A DNA stretch of 64,000 bases, taken from Leadbetterella sp. (GTDB taxonomy: Bacteria > Bacteroidota > Bacteroidia > Cytophagales > Spirosomataceae). Made by a program: the position numbers and the translations under genes. The DNA lies in NCBI GenBank assembly GCA_019638185.1, contig JAHBUH010000001.1:248001-312000 (forward strand). Direction: 5' to 3'. A model generated the notes under the pieces. It made no database searches. It saw only the letters and a list, made by a program, of their open reading frames with translations, and was not told the DNA's origin. Positions 1 through 9,260 of this stretch are shown here, in pieces. Every line of letters starts with the position of its first letter. The first letter of the stretch is position 1.

Positions 1-664
1 ATTTACTTACATACTCGATACGCATACCATTGTTTAAAGCATTTGTAGCAAAGATGTGACGGCTTAAATGAAAATGCAGGTTAAAAGGTAGTTTCAATTC
101 TTCTTCCATCGCATCGTTATAAAAGAAACTCAATATTCGCAGTAAGGTAAAAACAGTTGTATTCCCATTGCTTAATTTCTTTTTGCAGTAGTTGGCGTAA
201 TCATTCAGAATACCCACATTGATATCAGAAAAATAGAAATCCCGATACCCTAAAAAGCGTTCGAACTTTTTTATATAATCTTCGTAAATAACCGTAGTAC
301 GATAAGATACAATGCCTTTGAGAACTTCTAAACGTTTATCGCAATAGTCAAAGAAATTCGGATCTGCTTTTCCTTTAATGGCTTCTTTAAGCTTTTGGGC
401 TGAAACTGATTTCTTAGTTCTTTCGCGGTCTGCTACCTGTGCCTGTGCATCAGCTACCTTTTAAGCAAGGAAGACATTCATCCTGGCACTGTTGGAGTAG
501 TTCTTTTTGAGTTTCTGTTTTGCTTCGTCCCATTCACTAACTTTTGCTTTTACTCCGGTTGTAACAAACTTAGCTTTACGATCCTTGATTAACCTGATGT
601 AGATAGGGCTTTGTCCTGTTGCATCTTCCTGTTGTGTACGTTGTACTAATTTTATTGAAGCCAT
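1..664 (-). pseudogene. Tyrosine recombinase (phage-type integrase) remnant
   Basis: Reading leftward from an ATG at 664, about 67 residues match the N-terminal arm-binding domain of Bacteroidota integrases (QSPIYIRLIKDRKAKFVTTG). An in-frame TAA follows at 461-463. The same frame then continues as the core-binding SAM-like domain (DYIKKFERFLGYRDF) and jumps near 80-90 straight to a catalytic-domain box (HFHLSRHIFAT). The stretch that should carry the first catalytic Arg and the Lys is missing. The gene is therefore broken twice, by a stop and by an in-frame internal deletion, and continues past the left edge. The region is more AT-rich than its neighbours, which fits decayed transferred DNA. 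The family call is firm; loss of function is inferred. Confidence 0.85.
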
Positions 665-914
665 AATAAAACTGTATTTGGATTGTTGTACTACTAAATA
701 AATCGGGTGCAAAACAGTGAAAGTATTGATTTTATATTTCGTATAACTCATAAATATGCGCAACAATTGTAGTAATTTTTGTATTATTCTGTATTATTTT
801 TTGAAAAGACTGCATTTTGTCGCACGTAATTATTATTTTTCAGGTGGTCATATATAATAGATTAATTCATGGGCTACTTAATATCATCCATATTCCTCCC
901 TTTGGCCGGAATAC

Positions 915-2147
915 TTATCTGAGCACCTGCCAATAGATATCCTCCAGCCGGTGCATCACCTTTTCTTTCGTGAAGCTGGTCTCATAGGTCTTAAATCCGG
1001 CTTCTCCAACTGACTTTAGGTCAGGGTTTCTGTAAATCTCCTTTATTTTTTCAGAGAAATCCTGAGGATCAATCAGGAAACCGTTTTGCCCGTTGCGGAT
1101 GACCTCACTGGCCGCCACCTCTTTAGAAAGAATCACCGGGGTTTTCAGGGAAAAGCCTTCCAGCAGGGCCAGGGGAAAGCCTTCCAGGCAGATGGAAGGA
1201 ATGACCACCCCCTTACTTTCTGCAATATACCGGCCTATCTTCTCCCGGCTCAGGTAACCCAGGTGCCGGATGCCTGGGTTTACCAGGTTATTCAGCAAAT
1301 GCCGCAGGGGGCCGTCACCGATGATCCGCAGCGGGGGGGCATCCGGCCGGTTAAAGGCCTGGAGGAGTTGATGCACCCCTTTTTCTTCCGACAGCCGGCC
1401 GATGAAAAGGAAATAAGGATCCTCCGCAGGGACAGGCTGCAGTGGTACGGGTTCTATGGCACCCGGCTGTTTTTCGGAGGTGATGGTTTTCAGTGAAGAA
1501 TTCTCCCCGGAACCTGCCGGCTCTTCTTCAGTAGGCCCCGCTACCGGCTCAATAAAATTAGGCTTTACATGAATATGCTCTTCAGGGATACCGAGGCGGC
1601 CCTGCAGCAGCAGGTTTTTGGCATAGGCGGTCAGCGGCAGGAAGGCATCCACGTTTTTCCAGGTGCCCAGCCAGGCGTGCAGGCGGTAGGTGAAGGCGGT
1701 CAGGAAGGTCTTGGGCACGGAACCGTCCAGCACACCCTTACTCACGGCATCCCAGGGGAAGGTTTTACCGATACTGCCCATGTACCTTTTGCCTTGGTAA
1801 AACAGAAGGGCGGAGGGACACAGCAGGCGGTAATTATGCAGGGTGAAAACCGCCGGGATCTTCAGGCGCCGTGCCGTACGGAACAGGATGGGCCCCGAGG
1901 CGTAATGAATATTATGGATATGAATAAGATCAGGTGAAAATGCCCGGATCTTCTGCCGCAGCCGGAAAGCCGCCCCTATATTATAAGGATACAGGAAATA
2001 CTGGATCAGGCCTATGAGCCCTTTCCGGTTCCGGAAGGTCAGGAGCTCCACGGTATGCTTTTTCCGGAGCGCCTCTGCCTCCTGGTGAAAAACCGCATCT
2101 TCCCCGCCGGGATCCTGGTAATAATTATGGACAAGTAATATCCGCAT
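915..2147 (-). CDS. Glycosyltransferase family 4 protein
   Basis: A cytoplasmic or membrane-peripheral GT-B glycosyltransferase that would move a sugar from a nucleotide donor to a glycan or lipid acceptor; the acceptor cannot be told from sequence. The N-terminal fold has a GGEDAVF loop near residue 15. The C-terminal donor domain has GRLSEEKG near 250 and the EGFPLALLEGF acidic motif near 322-332, typical of GT4. A hydrophilic, low-conservation linker of about 40 residues (near 205-243) separates the two halves. The ATG at 2147 is preferred over the TTG six bases upstream. It overlaps the end of folK by 23 bases, so it is probably the last gene of the recQ-folK operon. Confidence 0.85.
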   Translation of the reverse strand: MRILLVHNYYQDPGGEDAVFHQEAEALRKKHTVELLTFRNRKGLIGLIQYFLYPYNIGAAFRLRQKIRAFSPDLIHIHNIHYASGPILFRTARRLKIPAVFTLHNYRLLCPSALLFYQGKRYMGSIGKTFPWDAVSKGVLDGSVPKTFLTAFTYRLHAWLGTWKNVDAFLPLTAYAKNLLLQGRLGIPEEHIHVKPNFIEPVAGPTEEEPAGSGENSSLKTITSEKQPGAIEPVPLQPVPAEDPYFLFIGRLSEEKGVHQLLQAFNRPDAPPLRIIGDGPLRHLLNNLVNPGIRHLGYLSREKIGRYIAESKGVVIPSICLEGFPLALLEGFSLKTPVILSKEVAASEVIRNGQNGFLIDPQDFSEKIKEIYRNPDLKSVGEAGFKTYETSFTKEKVMHRLEDIYWQVLR

Positions 2148-2628
2148 CTGCAATCCGGTTTATCCAGCCCGTATCCGGGCTTCTTTCTTTCAGTTCAGCC
2201 AGGGTCAGCGCATTAGCCGGATGCACAAAGCCTCCTGCTATTTCCGCCAGGGGGTACAGCACGAAATTCCGTTCTGTCAGCCGCGGATGCGGCACCGTGA
2301 GTTCCGGCAGGGTAAAGTGATAATCTTCAAAAAAAAGGAGGTCGATGTCCAGCGTCCGGCTGCCCCACCTTTCTTTCCTTTCCCGGCCGCATTCCAGCTC
2401 TACCTGCCGGATCACTGCCAGGAGCCGGAGGGGCAGGAGCGGGGTTTCCATTTCGGCCACCAGGTTATAGTAACTGTCCTGGTTTTCCACCCCCCAGGGT
2501 TCGGTTTCGTAGAGGCCGGATACTTTTTTCAGGAGACCGGCCTGTTCACTGAGCTTTTGCAGCCCGGTCCGGAGATGAGCCTGCTTATGGCCCAGGTTAC
2601 TGCCTAACCCTAAGAATACCCGGAACAT
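2125..2628 (-). CDS. folK: 2-amino-4-hydroxy-6-hydroxymethyldihydropteridine diphosphokinase
   Basis: HPPK, the folate-pathway enzyme that transfers pyrophosphate from ATP to 6-hydroxymethyl-7,8-dihydropterin. At 167 residues it is the usual size for a stand-alone HPPK. It has the GLGSNLG start motif (residues 7-13), the pterin-side YETEPWG segment, and the metal/ATP signature RWGSRTLDIDLLFF (87-100) with both magnesium-binding Asp residues. The ATG lies two bases after the stop of the GGGP synthase gene and the 3' end overlaps the glycosyltransferase gene, so co-transcription is likely. No other folate gene is adjacent. Confidence 0.95.
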   Translation of the reverse strand: MFRVFLGLGSNLGHKQAHLRTGLQKLSEQAGLLKKVSGLYETEPWGVENQDSYYNLVAEMETPLLPLRLLAVIRQVELECGRERKERWGSRTLDIDLLFFEDYHFTLPELTVPHPRLTERNFVLYPLAEIAGGFVHPANALTLAELKERSPDTGWINRIADADITCP

Positions 2629-2630
2629 GC

Positions 2631-3347
2631 CTAAACCAGCGATATATTGTAGGAGGCTACCGTGCGGGAGATCTCTCCCAGCAGGTCCGGGTCTTTTTCA
2701 ATGGCGTTCCCGATGACGATCACATCGGCACCGGCAGACAGCGCCTTGCGGGCATCTTCCGGTGTACGGATACCGCCGCCTACAATAACCGGAACGGATA
2801 CCGTGTTTTTCACCATCCGGATCATCTCTTCCCGTACGGGAAACAGGGCGCCGGAACCGGCGTCCAGGTAAATGTATTGCAAACCCAGCATTTCACCGGC
2901 CAGGGCCGTGGCTGCGGCCACATCAGGCTTATCAGCGGGAACGGGGGTGGTATTGCTGATATAACTTACGGTAGTAGGCCGGCCGCCGTCTACCAGGATA
3001 TAACCCGTAGGCAGGATTTCCAGGCCGCTGCGTTTCAGGAGCGGAGCGGAGATCACATGCTGCCCGATTAAAAATTCGGGATTTCTGCCGGATATAAGGG
3101 AAAGGAGAAGAATGGCGTCTGCTCCCCGGTGCACGTGCAGGCTGTTTCCCGGAAAAAGGATTTTCGGAACAGTGGTTTTTACGGCCAGTTCCGCCAAAAC
3201 CATGTCCATGTTATCCGTGGATATGAGGCTGCCGCCTACAAAAATATAATCTACCGAAGAATCGTTTATGGACGCAATTCTGTCGGCGAGCGAATGGGGA
3301 TTAAGCTTATCAGGATCCAGGAGTACGGCGAAACCCTTCTTGATCAT
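2631..3347 (-). CDS. Geranylgeranylglyceryl phosphate synthase family protein (PcrB-like)
   Basis: A TIM-barrel prenyltransferase of the GGGP synthase/PcrB family, which couples a polyprenyl diphosphate to glycerol-1-phosphate, the first ether-lipid step in archaea. Seen: LLDPDK near the N-terminus, a YLDAGSGA segment, and the phosphate-binding VGGGIRTPEDARKA plus ADVIVIGNAIE motifs at the C-terminus. Homologues of unsettled physiological role are known in Bacteroidota. The ATG at 3347 lies one base after the stop of the upstream gene; an in-frame ATG at 3362 would overlap that gene by 14 bases and is less likely. Chain length of the prenyl substrate cannot be judged here. Confidence 0.88.
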   Translation of the reverse strand: MIKKGFAVLLDPDKLNPHSLADRIASINDSSVDYIFVGGSLISTDNMDMVLAELAVKTTVPKILFPGNSLHVHRGADAILLLSLISGRNPEFLIGQHVISAPLLKRSGLEILPTGYILVDGGRPTTVSYISNTTPVPADKPDVAAATALAGEMLGLQYIYLDAGSGALFPVREEMIRMVKNTVSVPVIVGGGIRTPEDARKALSAGADVIVIGNAIEKDPDLLGEISRTVASYNISLV

Positions 3348-3348
3348 A

Positions 3349-3666
3349 TTATTTATTTTCATTCATGAACTGGTCGATGAAGTCTAAAATCTGGTTTTTA
3401 GCAAAGCCCACCGCTACCGAAGTGGCCAGACCGATCAGGGCATTCCTGAGAAAGTTTTCATTTTTAGCCGTTGTTTTCTGGGGTTCCTCTTCCGAATCAT
3501 CACTGGTCAAAAGCTTATACAGCACATAAGCCGAGGCAATAATTCCGAGAACAATGAGCGCGTTTCCGCCTTTTTCTTTGTATTCCGAAAGCTGGTTTTG
3601 TAAAGCCAGTGTTGCATTTTCAATTTCTCCTTCCAGCTCGGCTTGCTTTATTTCTCTGGCATTCAT
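3349..3666 (-). CDS. Small hypothetical membrane protein
   Basis: A 105-residue protein I do not recognise by family. Residues 1-33 are charged and helical (a short coiled coil is possible). A hydrophobic stretch ALIVLGIIASAYVLYKLL (about 36-53) should cross the membrane. An acidic linker (SDDSEEEPQ) and a second, weaker hydrophobic stretch (about 75-91, ALIGLATSVAVGFA) follow. It sits between recQ (71-base gap) and the GGGP synthase gene (one-base gap), so translational coupling to the latter is likely. A role near membrane lipids is only a guess from position. Confidence 0.75.
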   Translation of the reverse strand: MNAREIKQAELEGEIENATLALQNQLSEYKEKGGNALIVLGIIASAYVLYKLLTSDDSEEEPQKTTAKNENFLRNALIGLATSVAVGFAKNQILDFIDQFMNENK

Positions 3667-3737
3667 CTTACATGTCGTTTAAGTGTAAACTTATCCAATA
3701 AAGTGGCAAATTATGAAATTTATTCTATTTATAGGCC

Positions 3738-5669
3738 TTATTGGCTGACAAAAATTAAGCCGAATGCATCCATTCCGAGCTGGCCGGAAGCCAGTCCTTT
3801 TTTAATCAGCGCCGCTACGGTTTCTCTTTCTTCCGCGCTGAAAGCGGCCTGCAGGTCTTCCACACCGGCCGGTAAAAGCCGGTTCAACTGCTTTTTCAGG
3901 CTTTCCACTTCCGGCCCGGAAAGGCTGGCGGCGGCATTCCTCCGGCACACATCGCATTTCCCGCAGGGCGCGGGATTTTCTTCGTCAAAATAATCCTGGA
4001 TCACCGCCATCCGGCACTGGTGATCCTGTTCGGCATACATTACCATGGCCTTCAGTGACCGCCTGTCGCTGCTTTTCCGTTCGGCAATCTGCCGGTGGTT
4101 CAGCGGGAGCCGCTGCGCGTCATACCGGAATCCCAGGAAGCTCAGCTGGGGCGTGGATTTCTGGGGAATGTACTCTATAACCCGGTGTTTATGAAGGAAA
4201 TTCAGGGCCTCCAGGGTTTTGGAATAGGAGCCGCCCAGGGCAGAAGTGATCTCGTTTTCCCTAATCTCCACAAAAGAATGGAAAGCCTCGCCGCCGCTGA
4301 CCCGCAGGATGGACTTAACCGCCTCGCTGATCTGCGGATTCCTTTTCTGGAAATCCATGAGGGGATCGGCACGGTAAAGAAATTTCAGGCGTGAGGGCTG
4401 AAAATAGCTTTCCGACAGGAAGATGATGTTTTGTGACTCCAGCAGCTTCAGGGCATAATGGGTCTGCAGCATCTCCAGCCCGAAGGTGGAAGAGAACCGG
4501 TACAGGTCAAAATCATGGGAAGCCTGCTCCTGCTCGCCCAGCGGCACCTGGTAGTAATTGGAAAGACACTGGTAAACCCGTTGCAGCACGGAAATATCCG
4601 GATACTTCATTTCCAGGTTCTTTTCCAGCGTCAGGATGTCGTTTTGGCTGTAGAGCAGCAGGGCGGTGCAGGGTTTCCCGTCTCTTCCGGCCCGGCCGGA
4701 TTCCTGGTAATAGGCTTCCAGGTTATCGCAGAGATCGGTGTGCACCACGGTTCGGACATCGGCCTTATCGATCCCCATGCCGAAGGCATTGGTAGCCACC
4801 ATGACGGAATCCGCGCCTTCCAGCCAGGAATCCTGCTTCTTATTTCGCTCGGCCAGGGGGAGCCCGGCATGATAATAATCAGCCGCCAGGCCGTTTTTGC
4901 TAAGAAATGCGGCTATTTCCACCGTTCTTTTGCGGGTGCGGGTGTATACGATGGCCGAACCCGTCTCTTTCCGGAGAAATTCCAGGAGGTGCAGTTCTTT
5001 CTGGCCGGAGCACTGCACCCGGTAAGAAAGGTTCTCCCGCGCGAACGACTGCACGTAAACGCCGGGTGTGCGCAACGACAGCCGTGCAATGATATCCTGC
5101 CGTACCTCACAGGTGGCCGTGGCGGTCAGGGCGATCACCGGGTATTTTTGGGTAGGAGTGTAAGACCGTATCTCACTTATTTCCAGGTAAGCCGGGCGGA
5201 AATCATGGCCCCATTTAGAGATACAATGGGCTTCATCTATGGCCAGGAGACCTATTTTCAGGTAATTCAACGCATTTTTAAAGGCGATGGTCTTCAGTCT
5301 TTCCGGCGAAACGTAAAGAAACCGGAGATGCCCGTCAATGGCCCGGTTCAGGGTATCGGTGACGCTGGCGTTATCCATGCCCGAATAGATGGCGGCCGCG
5401 CTGATGCCTCTTTTCTGAAGCTGGAAGACCTGGTCTTTCATGAGGGCAATTAACGGCGAGATGACCAGGCAGATCCCGGGAAGCAGGAGGGCCGGGACCT
5501 GGAAGCAAACCGATTTTCCGCCACCCGTGGGCAGGATGGCTAAGGTGTCTTTCCCGGCCAGAACGTTTAAAATGATCTCTTCCTGGAGGGGCCGGAAGGC
5601 CGGGTATCCCCAGTAACGTTGCAGTACGGTTTCAGGCGCGGATATTATTTTTTCACTTTTTTCGATCAT
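3738..5669 (-). CDS. RecQ family ATP-dependent DNA helicase
   Basis: A superfamily 2 3'-5' DNA helicase for recombination and replication-fork repair. Motif I is TGGGKS (48-53), motif II is DEAH (145-148) followed by CISKWGHDFRP, the RecQ motif 0 region is at FRPLQEEII, and motif VI is ESGRAGRDG. A zinc-binding cluster near the C-terminus (CxxxxxDYF...CGKCDVC) marks the RecQ-C region. After that only about 65 residues remain and no clear HRDC domain is visible, so it resembles the shorter 600-650-residue RecQ paralogues of Bacteroidota rather than full-length E. coli RecQ. It is first in a minus-strand run through folK. Confidence 0.93.
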   Translation of the reverse strand: MIEKSEKIISAPETVLQRYWGYPAFRPLQEEIILNVLAGKDTLAILPTGGGKSVCFQVPALLLPGICLVISPLIALMKDQVFQLQKRGISAAAIYSGMDNASVTDTLNRAIDGHLRFLYVSPERLKTIAFKNALNYLKIGLLAIDEAHCISKWGHDFRPAYLEISEIRSYTPTQKYPVIALTATATCEVRQDIIARLSLRTPGVYVQSFARENLSYRVQCSGQKELHLLEFLRKETGSAIVYTRTRKRTVEIAAFLSKNGLAADYYHAGLPLAERNKKQDSWLEGADSVMVATNAFGMGIDKADVRTVVHTDLCDNLEAYYQESGRAGRDGKPCTALLLYSQNDILTLEKNLEMKYPDISVLQRVYQCLSNYYQVPLGEQEQASHDFDLYRFSSTFGLEMLQTHYALKLLESQNIIFLSESYFQPSRLKFLYRADPLMDFQKRNPQISEAVKSILRVSGGEAFHSFVEIRENEITSALGGSYSKTLEALNFLHKHRVIEYIPQKSTPQLSFLGFRYDAQRLPLNHRQIAERKSSDRRSLKAMVMYAEQDHQCRMAVIQDYFDEENPAPCGKCDVCRRNAAASLSGPEVESLKKQLNRLLPAGVEDLQAAFSAEERETVAALIKKGLASGQLGMDAFGLIFVSQ

Positions 5670-5742
5670 GAATGTAAAATTAGGGATATTTTTACGTATC
5701 TGTATTCGAATAGAGGATGCCGGCTTTTTTAATGAGGATCAC

Positions 5743-8331
5743 ATGAAAAAAATATTACTTACAGCCCTTTTACTTTCAGGGGGCTTCACTTCGGTAGTCG
5801 CACAAACACTTTACAAGGATCAGGTCCGGACCTTCCACGGCCAGGACGTGATCTGTCCGGGTATTCCTGAAGACCATTTCTCCATAGTGGGGGTCAAGGA
5901 TTTTATCCGCAAAGCCCGCGGTTTGAGGGGACAGGCCGTGAAGAAATCGCAGTTTATAGTGACCTATGACGGCTTTTCCGATGAGGCAAAGACCGCTTTC
6001 CAGCGGGCCGTAGACATCTGGGAGTACCTGGTGTATTCCGAAGTGCCTATCCGGGTGTATGCCCGGTGGCAAAGCCTGGGGAGCAATATCCTGGGAGCCG
6101 CCAATACCTCTAACTTCCTGATGAACTTTGGGGGAGCCCGTTATACAGATACCTATTACCCCATGGCATTGGCGGAAAAGCTGGCAGGAAAGCCCCTGAA
6201 CAGCGACACCGAGGAAGATATTACCTGCCGCTTTAACAGCGCCGTGCCCTGGCATTACGGGGAGCCGGGAGATATTAAGTCGGGTACGTATGACCTGACC
6301 ACCATCGTGCTGCATGAGCTGGGCCATGGTCTGGGCTTCATTTCCACCATGAGCGTATCCGGCCAGGCGGGCTCGTATGGCTTCGGCACGGGCTATAAAT
6401 CGATCTATGATATTTACCTGGAAAATGAAGCCGGCAGTAACCTGGTAGATACCACGGCATTTAAAAATAACAGCCAGCCCCTCTACCGCGTACTGACCGG
6501 GAATGCCCTCTTTTTTGAGAAGGGAACAGGTGCGGCGCGGCCCCGCCTGTATGCGCCTGCCAGCTACAGCACAGGCTCCAGCATTTCGCACATGGATGAT
6601 AACACCTACCCGCACGGGTCGGAAAATGCCCTGATGACCTCTACGGCCAAGACCATGGAAGTGACCCATGACCCGGGGCCGCTGGCCATGTCGGCCTTCC
6701 ATGAAATGGGCTGGAAGGGTACGTCTATTGTACATGAATCATTGAAAAATTTTCTCCCCAATACCCCGGTGACCTTTAAGGTGAAGGTCCTGTCAGATAC
6801 CACCCTGAAGGAAGGGCCGGTAAAGCTCTATTACCAGGCTTCCGGAGGCCTGCAGGGAGTAGATATGATGCGTACACCCGGTACCAATGAGTATTCGGTG
6901 CAGATGACATTTCCGGCATCGATGACGGAAGTCCGGTATTATTTTGAGACTCAGGATAACTTCGGAAGCACGGTCCGGGCACCGGGTACGAACGGCTGGA
7001 ACAGTACCCAGTATTTTTACTCTTTCCGTTTAGGCAATGACGTGACAGGGCCCACCCTGATGCACCAGCCGCTGAGTGTTGAAGAAATAAGCTATCCCAA
7101 GGTGTTTATGGCACTGGCCCAGGATGATTTTGAGGGCGACCTGGCTTCCGTAACCCTGAATTACAAGGTAAACGGAGGCGCGCTCACCTCGGTACCGCTG
7201 CAGAAGTATGATGCCGGTGTGCATGGAGCTGAGCTGTCTCAGGGGTATCGTGACCCCTATATGTATGTAGTCATAGACCCCATGACGGGTCTGAAGGCAG
7301 GTGACCAGGTCAGTTATCAGCTGGTAGCTAAAGATAAAACGGGAAACAGCACCACGCTTCCCACCGAATACACCAGTACCCGGAGCGCAGACCGCCCTAC
7401 GGCCTCTTTTTATGAATTTACTGTCACCTCCCTGTTTGCTGCCCGGAATTCGTATTCTACGGATTTCGAAAACGCGGTGAATGATTTCGCTGTAGTGGGC
7501 TTCCAGATAGGAAAAGAAGACGGGTTTCCCACGGCCACCCTGCACAGCCCCCATCCTTACCGTAACGGGCTGGGCCTGCTGAATCCGTCGGGTAGCGGGA
7601 TGTTAGTTAATTTCAGCCGGAATGACGTGGCCATGTTACGCTACCCCATCACCGTGGGCAAAGGCTCCAATACGTTGGTGACCTTTGATGAGGTGGTGAT
7701 GGTGGAGCCGGGAGAGGCCGGATCCCAGTATGGGGACGATGATTTTTATGATTATGTGGTGGTGGAAGGATCCTATAACGGCAGCGAGTGGTTCCCGCTG
7801 GAAGACGGGTACGACAGTCGCGCCAATACCCTCTGGGAAACCCGGTTTAACCAGAATATGAGCTCGGGAGATTATCCTAATTCCACCGGCACGGGGAATG
7901 TAACCCTGATGAAAAAACGCTCCCTGCTGATTAATACGGGGGTATTCGGGAGCAATACCGGGCAGCCTATGCTGGTGCGCTTCCGGCTGTATTCGGATCA
8001 GCTGACCCACGGCTGGGGATGGACCATTGATAACCTCTTTATCCAGGAGAACGCGCCGGCCATCCTGGCGAACGAGGAAAAGACCGGCATTGCGCTTTAC
8101 CCTAATCCGTCTACGGATCATATTGACATTCAGATGACGCTCAGCGAAGCCCAGAAAGTGCAGCTGGAGATTTTTTCACTTAACGGGGGTAAGGTTTATA
8201 ATGAATACGTGACCGCTGCGGGCACTGACTTTAACCACCAGATCAGGGTGGCCGGGCTGCCTTCCGGAAATTATGTTTTACAGGTGAAAGAGGCCAAAGG
8301 GTCTGTTTTCAAACGATTTACCAAATTATGA
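5743..8331 (+). CDS. Secreted zinc metalloprotease with T9SS C-terminal sorting domain
   Basis: An 862-residue secreted protein. The ATG at 5743 gives a clean signal peptide (MKKILLTALLLSGG...VVAQ); an upstream in-frame ATG at 5668 has no signal and overlaps recQ. The zinc site HELGHGLGF (191-199, HExxHxxG) lies in a domain of about 340 residues. The middle contains beta-sandwich-like segments. The last 75 or so residues (YPNPSTDHIDIQ ... GLPSGNYVLQV ... FKRFTKL) are a typical type A T9SS sorting domain. It is therefore probably exported by Sec, moved across the outer membrane by T9SS and attached or released outside. The substrate is unknown. The stop overlaps the next ATG (ATGA). Confidence 0.88.
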   Translation: MKKILLTALLLSGGFTSVVAQTLYKDQVRTFHGQDVICPGIPEDHFSIVGVKDFIRKARGLRGQAVKKSQFIVTYDGFSDEAKTAFQRAVDIWEYLVYSEVPIRVYARWQSLGSNILGAANTSNFLMNFGGARYTDTYYPMALAEKLAGKPLNSDTEEDITCRFNSAVPWHYGEPGDIKSGTYDLTTIVLHELGHGLGFISTMSVSGQAGSYGFGTGYKSIYDIYLENEAGSNLVDTTAFKNNSQPLYRVLTGNALFFEKGTGAARPRLYAPASYSTGSSISHMDDNTYPHGSENALMTSTAKTMEVTHDPGPLAMSAFHEMGWKGTSIVHESLKNFLPNTPVTFKVKVLSDTTLKEGPVKLYYQASGGLQGVDMMRTPGTNEYSVQMTFPASMTEVRYYFETQDNFGSTVRAPGTNGWNSTQYFYSFRLGNDVTGPTLMHQPLSVEEISYPKVFMALAQDDFEGDLASVTLNYKVNGGALTSVPLQKYDAGVHGAELSQGYRDPYMYVVIDPMTGLKAGDQVSYQLVAKDKTGNSTTLPTEYTSTRSADRPTASFYEFTVTSLFAARNSYSTDFENAVNDFAVVGFQIGKEDGFPTATLHSPHPYRNGLGLLNPSGSGMLVNFSRNDVAMLRYPITVGKGSNTLVTFDEVVMVEPGEAGSQYGDDDFYDYVVVEGSYNGSEWFPLEDGYDSRANTLWETRFNQNMSSGDYPNSTGTGNVTLMKKRSLLINTGVFGSNTGQPMLVRFRLYSDQLTHGWGWTIDNLFIQENAPAILANEEKTGIALYPNPSTDHIDIQMTLSEAQKVQLEIFSLNGGKVYNEYVTAAGTDFNHQIRVAGLPSGNYVLQVKEAKGSVFKRFTKL

Positions 8332-9182
8332 GACTATCGGTTATAGATGCCGGAAACTTTAAGCTGGATGGCGGGGCCATGTTTGGGGTAGTGCCTAAGT
8401 CCATCTGGAACAAATCCATCCCGGCGGATGAGAATAATATGTGCAACTTCAAAATGCGCTGCCTCCTGGTAGAGGAGGGCTCGCGGCTGGTGCTCATTGA
8501 TACGGGAATGGGAGAAAAACAGCCAGAAAAATGGCAAAGTTACTATTATAGAAATGGGGAAGGGGAGCTGAAGAAGTCCATCCGCGAATCCGGCTATGAC
8601 GTTTCGGAAGTGACTGACGTGATCCTGTCCCACCTGCATTTTGACCATTGCGGCGGTGCCGTGGAATGGGATCCATCCAAATCCTTCTACCGGCCGGTAT
8701 TTCCGTCTGCCAGGTACTGGACCCACTCCGGGCACTATGCATCCGCCATTCACCCCAATGCCCGGGAGAAGGCCACTTTCCTGGAAGAAAACATCCAGCC
8801 GCTGAAAGAAGCCGGCCAGCTGTATTTTATAGACCAGGATCCGCACGGCTTCAGCGAGGCTTTTGAATTCAGCTATACCGACGGGCATACGGAAAAGATG
8901 ATCCTGACGCAGATCCGTTACGGCGATAAAAAGATCATGTTTGGGGCGGATACCGTGCCTACCTTTGCGCATATTCATATTCCTTATGTGATGTCGTATG
9001 ACATTGCCCCCCTGAAATCCATGGAAGAGAAAACGGCGCTCTTGGATCACCTCATCCGGGAAGATGTGATTCTTTTCTTTGATCACGATGTGCAGCATGA
9101 GGCCTGCCGGATCGTGAAAACCGACCGCGGATACCGGGCCGGAGACATCGGGAATCTGGCCGATTTCGGGCTGAAATTTTAA
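8328..9182 (+). CDS. MBL-fold metallo-hydrolase
   Basis: A 284-residue cytoplasmic metallo-beta-lactamase-fold enzyme. The metal-binding HLHFDH motif is at 102-107 and a later Asp (FGADT) and His (FDHDV) complete the expected two-metal site. The loop before the motif (LIDTGMG) is typical of the family. It resembles the quorum-quenching lactonase/hydrolase branch in layout, but the substrate cannot be assigned. Its ATG overlaps the stop of the metalloprotease gene by four bases, which suggests translational coupling. Confidence 0.85.
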   Translation: MRLSVIDAGNFKLDGGAMFGVVPKSIWNKSIPADENNMCNFKMRCLLVEEGSRLVLIDTGMGEKQPEKWQSYYYRNGEGELKKSIRESGYDVSEVTDVILSHLHFDHCGGAVEWDPSKSFYRPVFPSARYWTHSGHYASAIHPNAREKATFLEENIQPLKEAGQLYFIDQDPHGFSEAFEFSYTDGHTEKMILTQIRYGDKKIMFGADTVPTFAHIHIPYVMSYDIAPLKSMEEKTALLDHLIREDVILFFDHDVQHEACRIVKTDRGYRAGDIGNLADFGLKF

Positions 9183-9190
9183 GTTTCGCG

Positions 9191-9234
9191 ATCCGCTTCG
9201 TATTTTGCGGATACTTATGACGCCGCTTTGGCGT
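9191..9234. other. Two tandem small hairpins between the MBL gene and sprE
   Basis: ATCCGC (9191-9196) pairs with GCGGAT (9207-9212), and ACGCC (9220-9224) pairs with GGCGT (9230-9234). Neither is followed by a T-run, so they are not convincing intrinsic terminators. They fill most of the 78-base gap ahead of the GTG start of sprE and may shape its leader. Confidence 0.35.
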
Positions 9235-9260
9235 TAAATACATAACCAAACCCGTTTTTC

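Noticed and set aside
4458-5453. A 331-codon plus-strand open frame inside recQ
   Set aside because: It is antisense to conserved helicase motifs, and its translation has no recognisable domain; GC-rich third positions of the real gene explain it.
5776-6735. A 319-codon minus-strand frame opposite the metalloprotease
   Set aside because: Overlaps the zinc-site coding region and shows no motif of its own.
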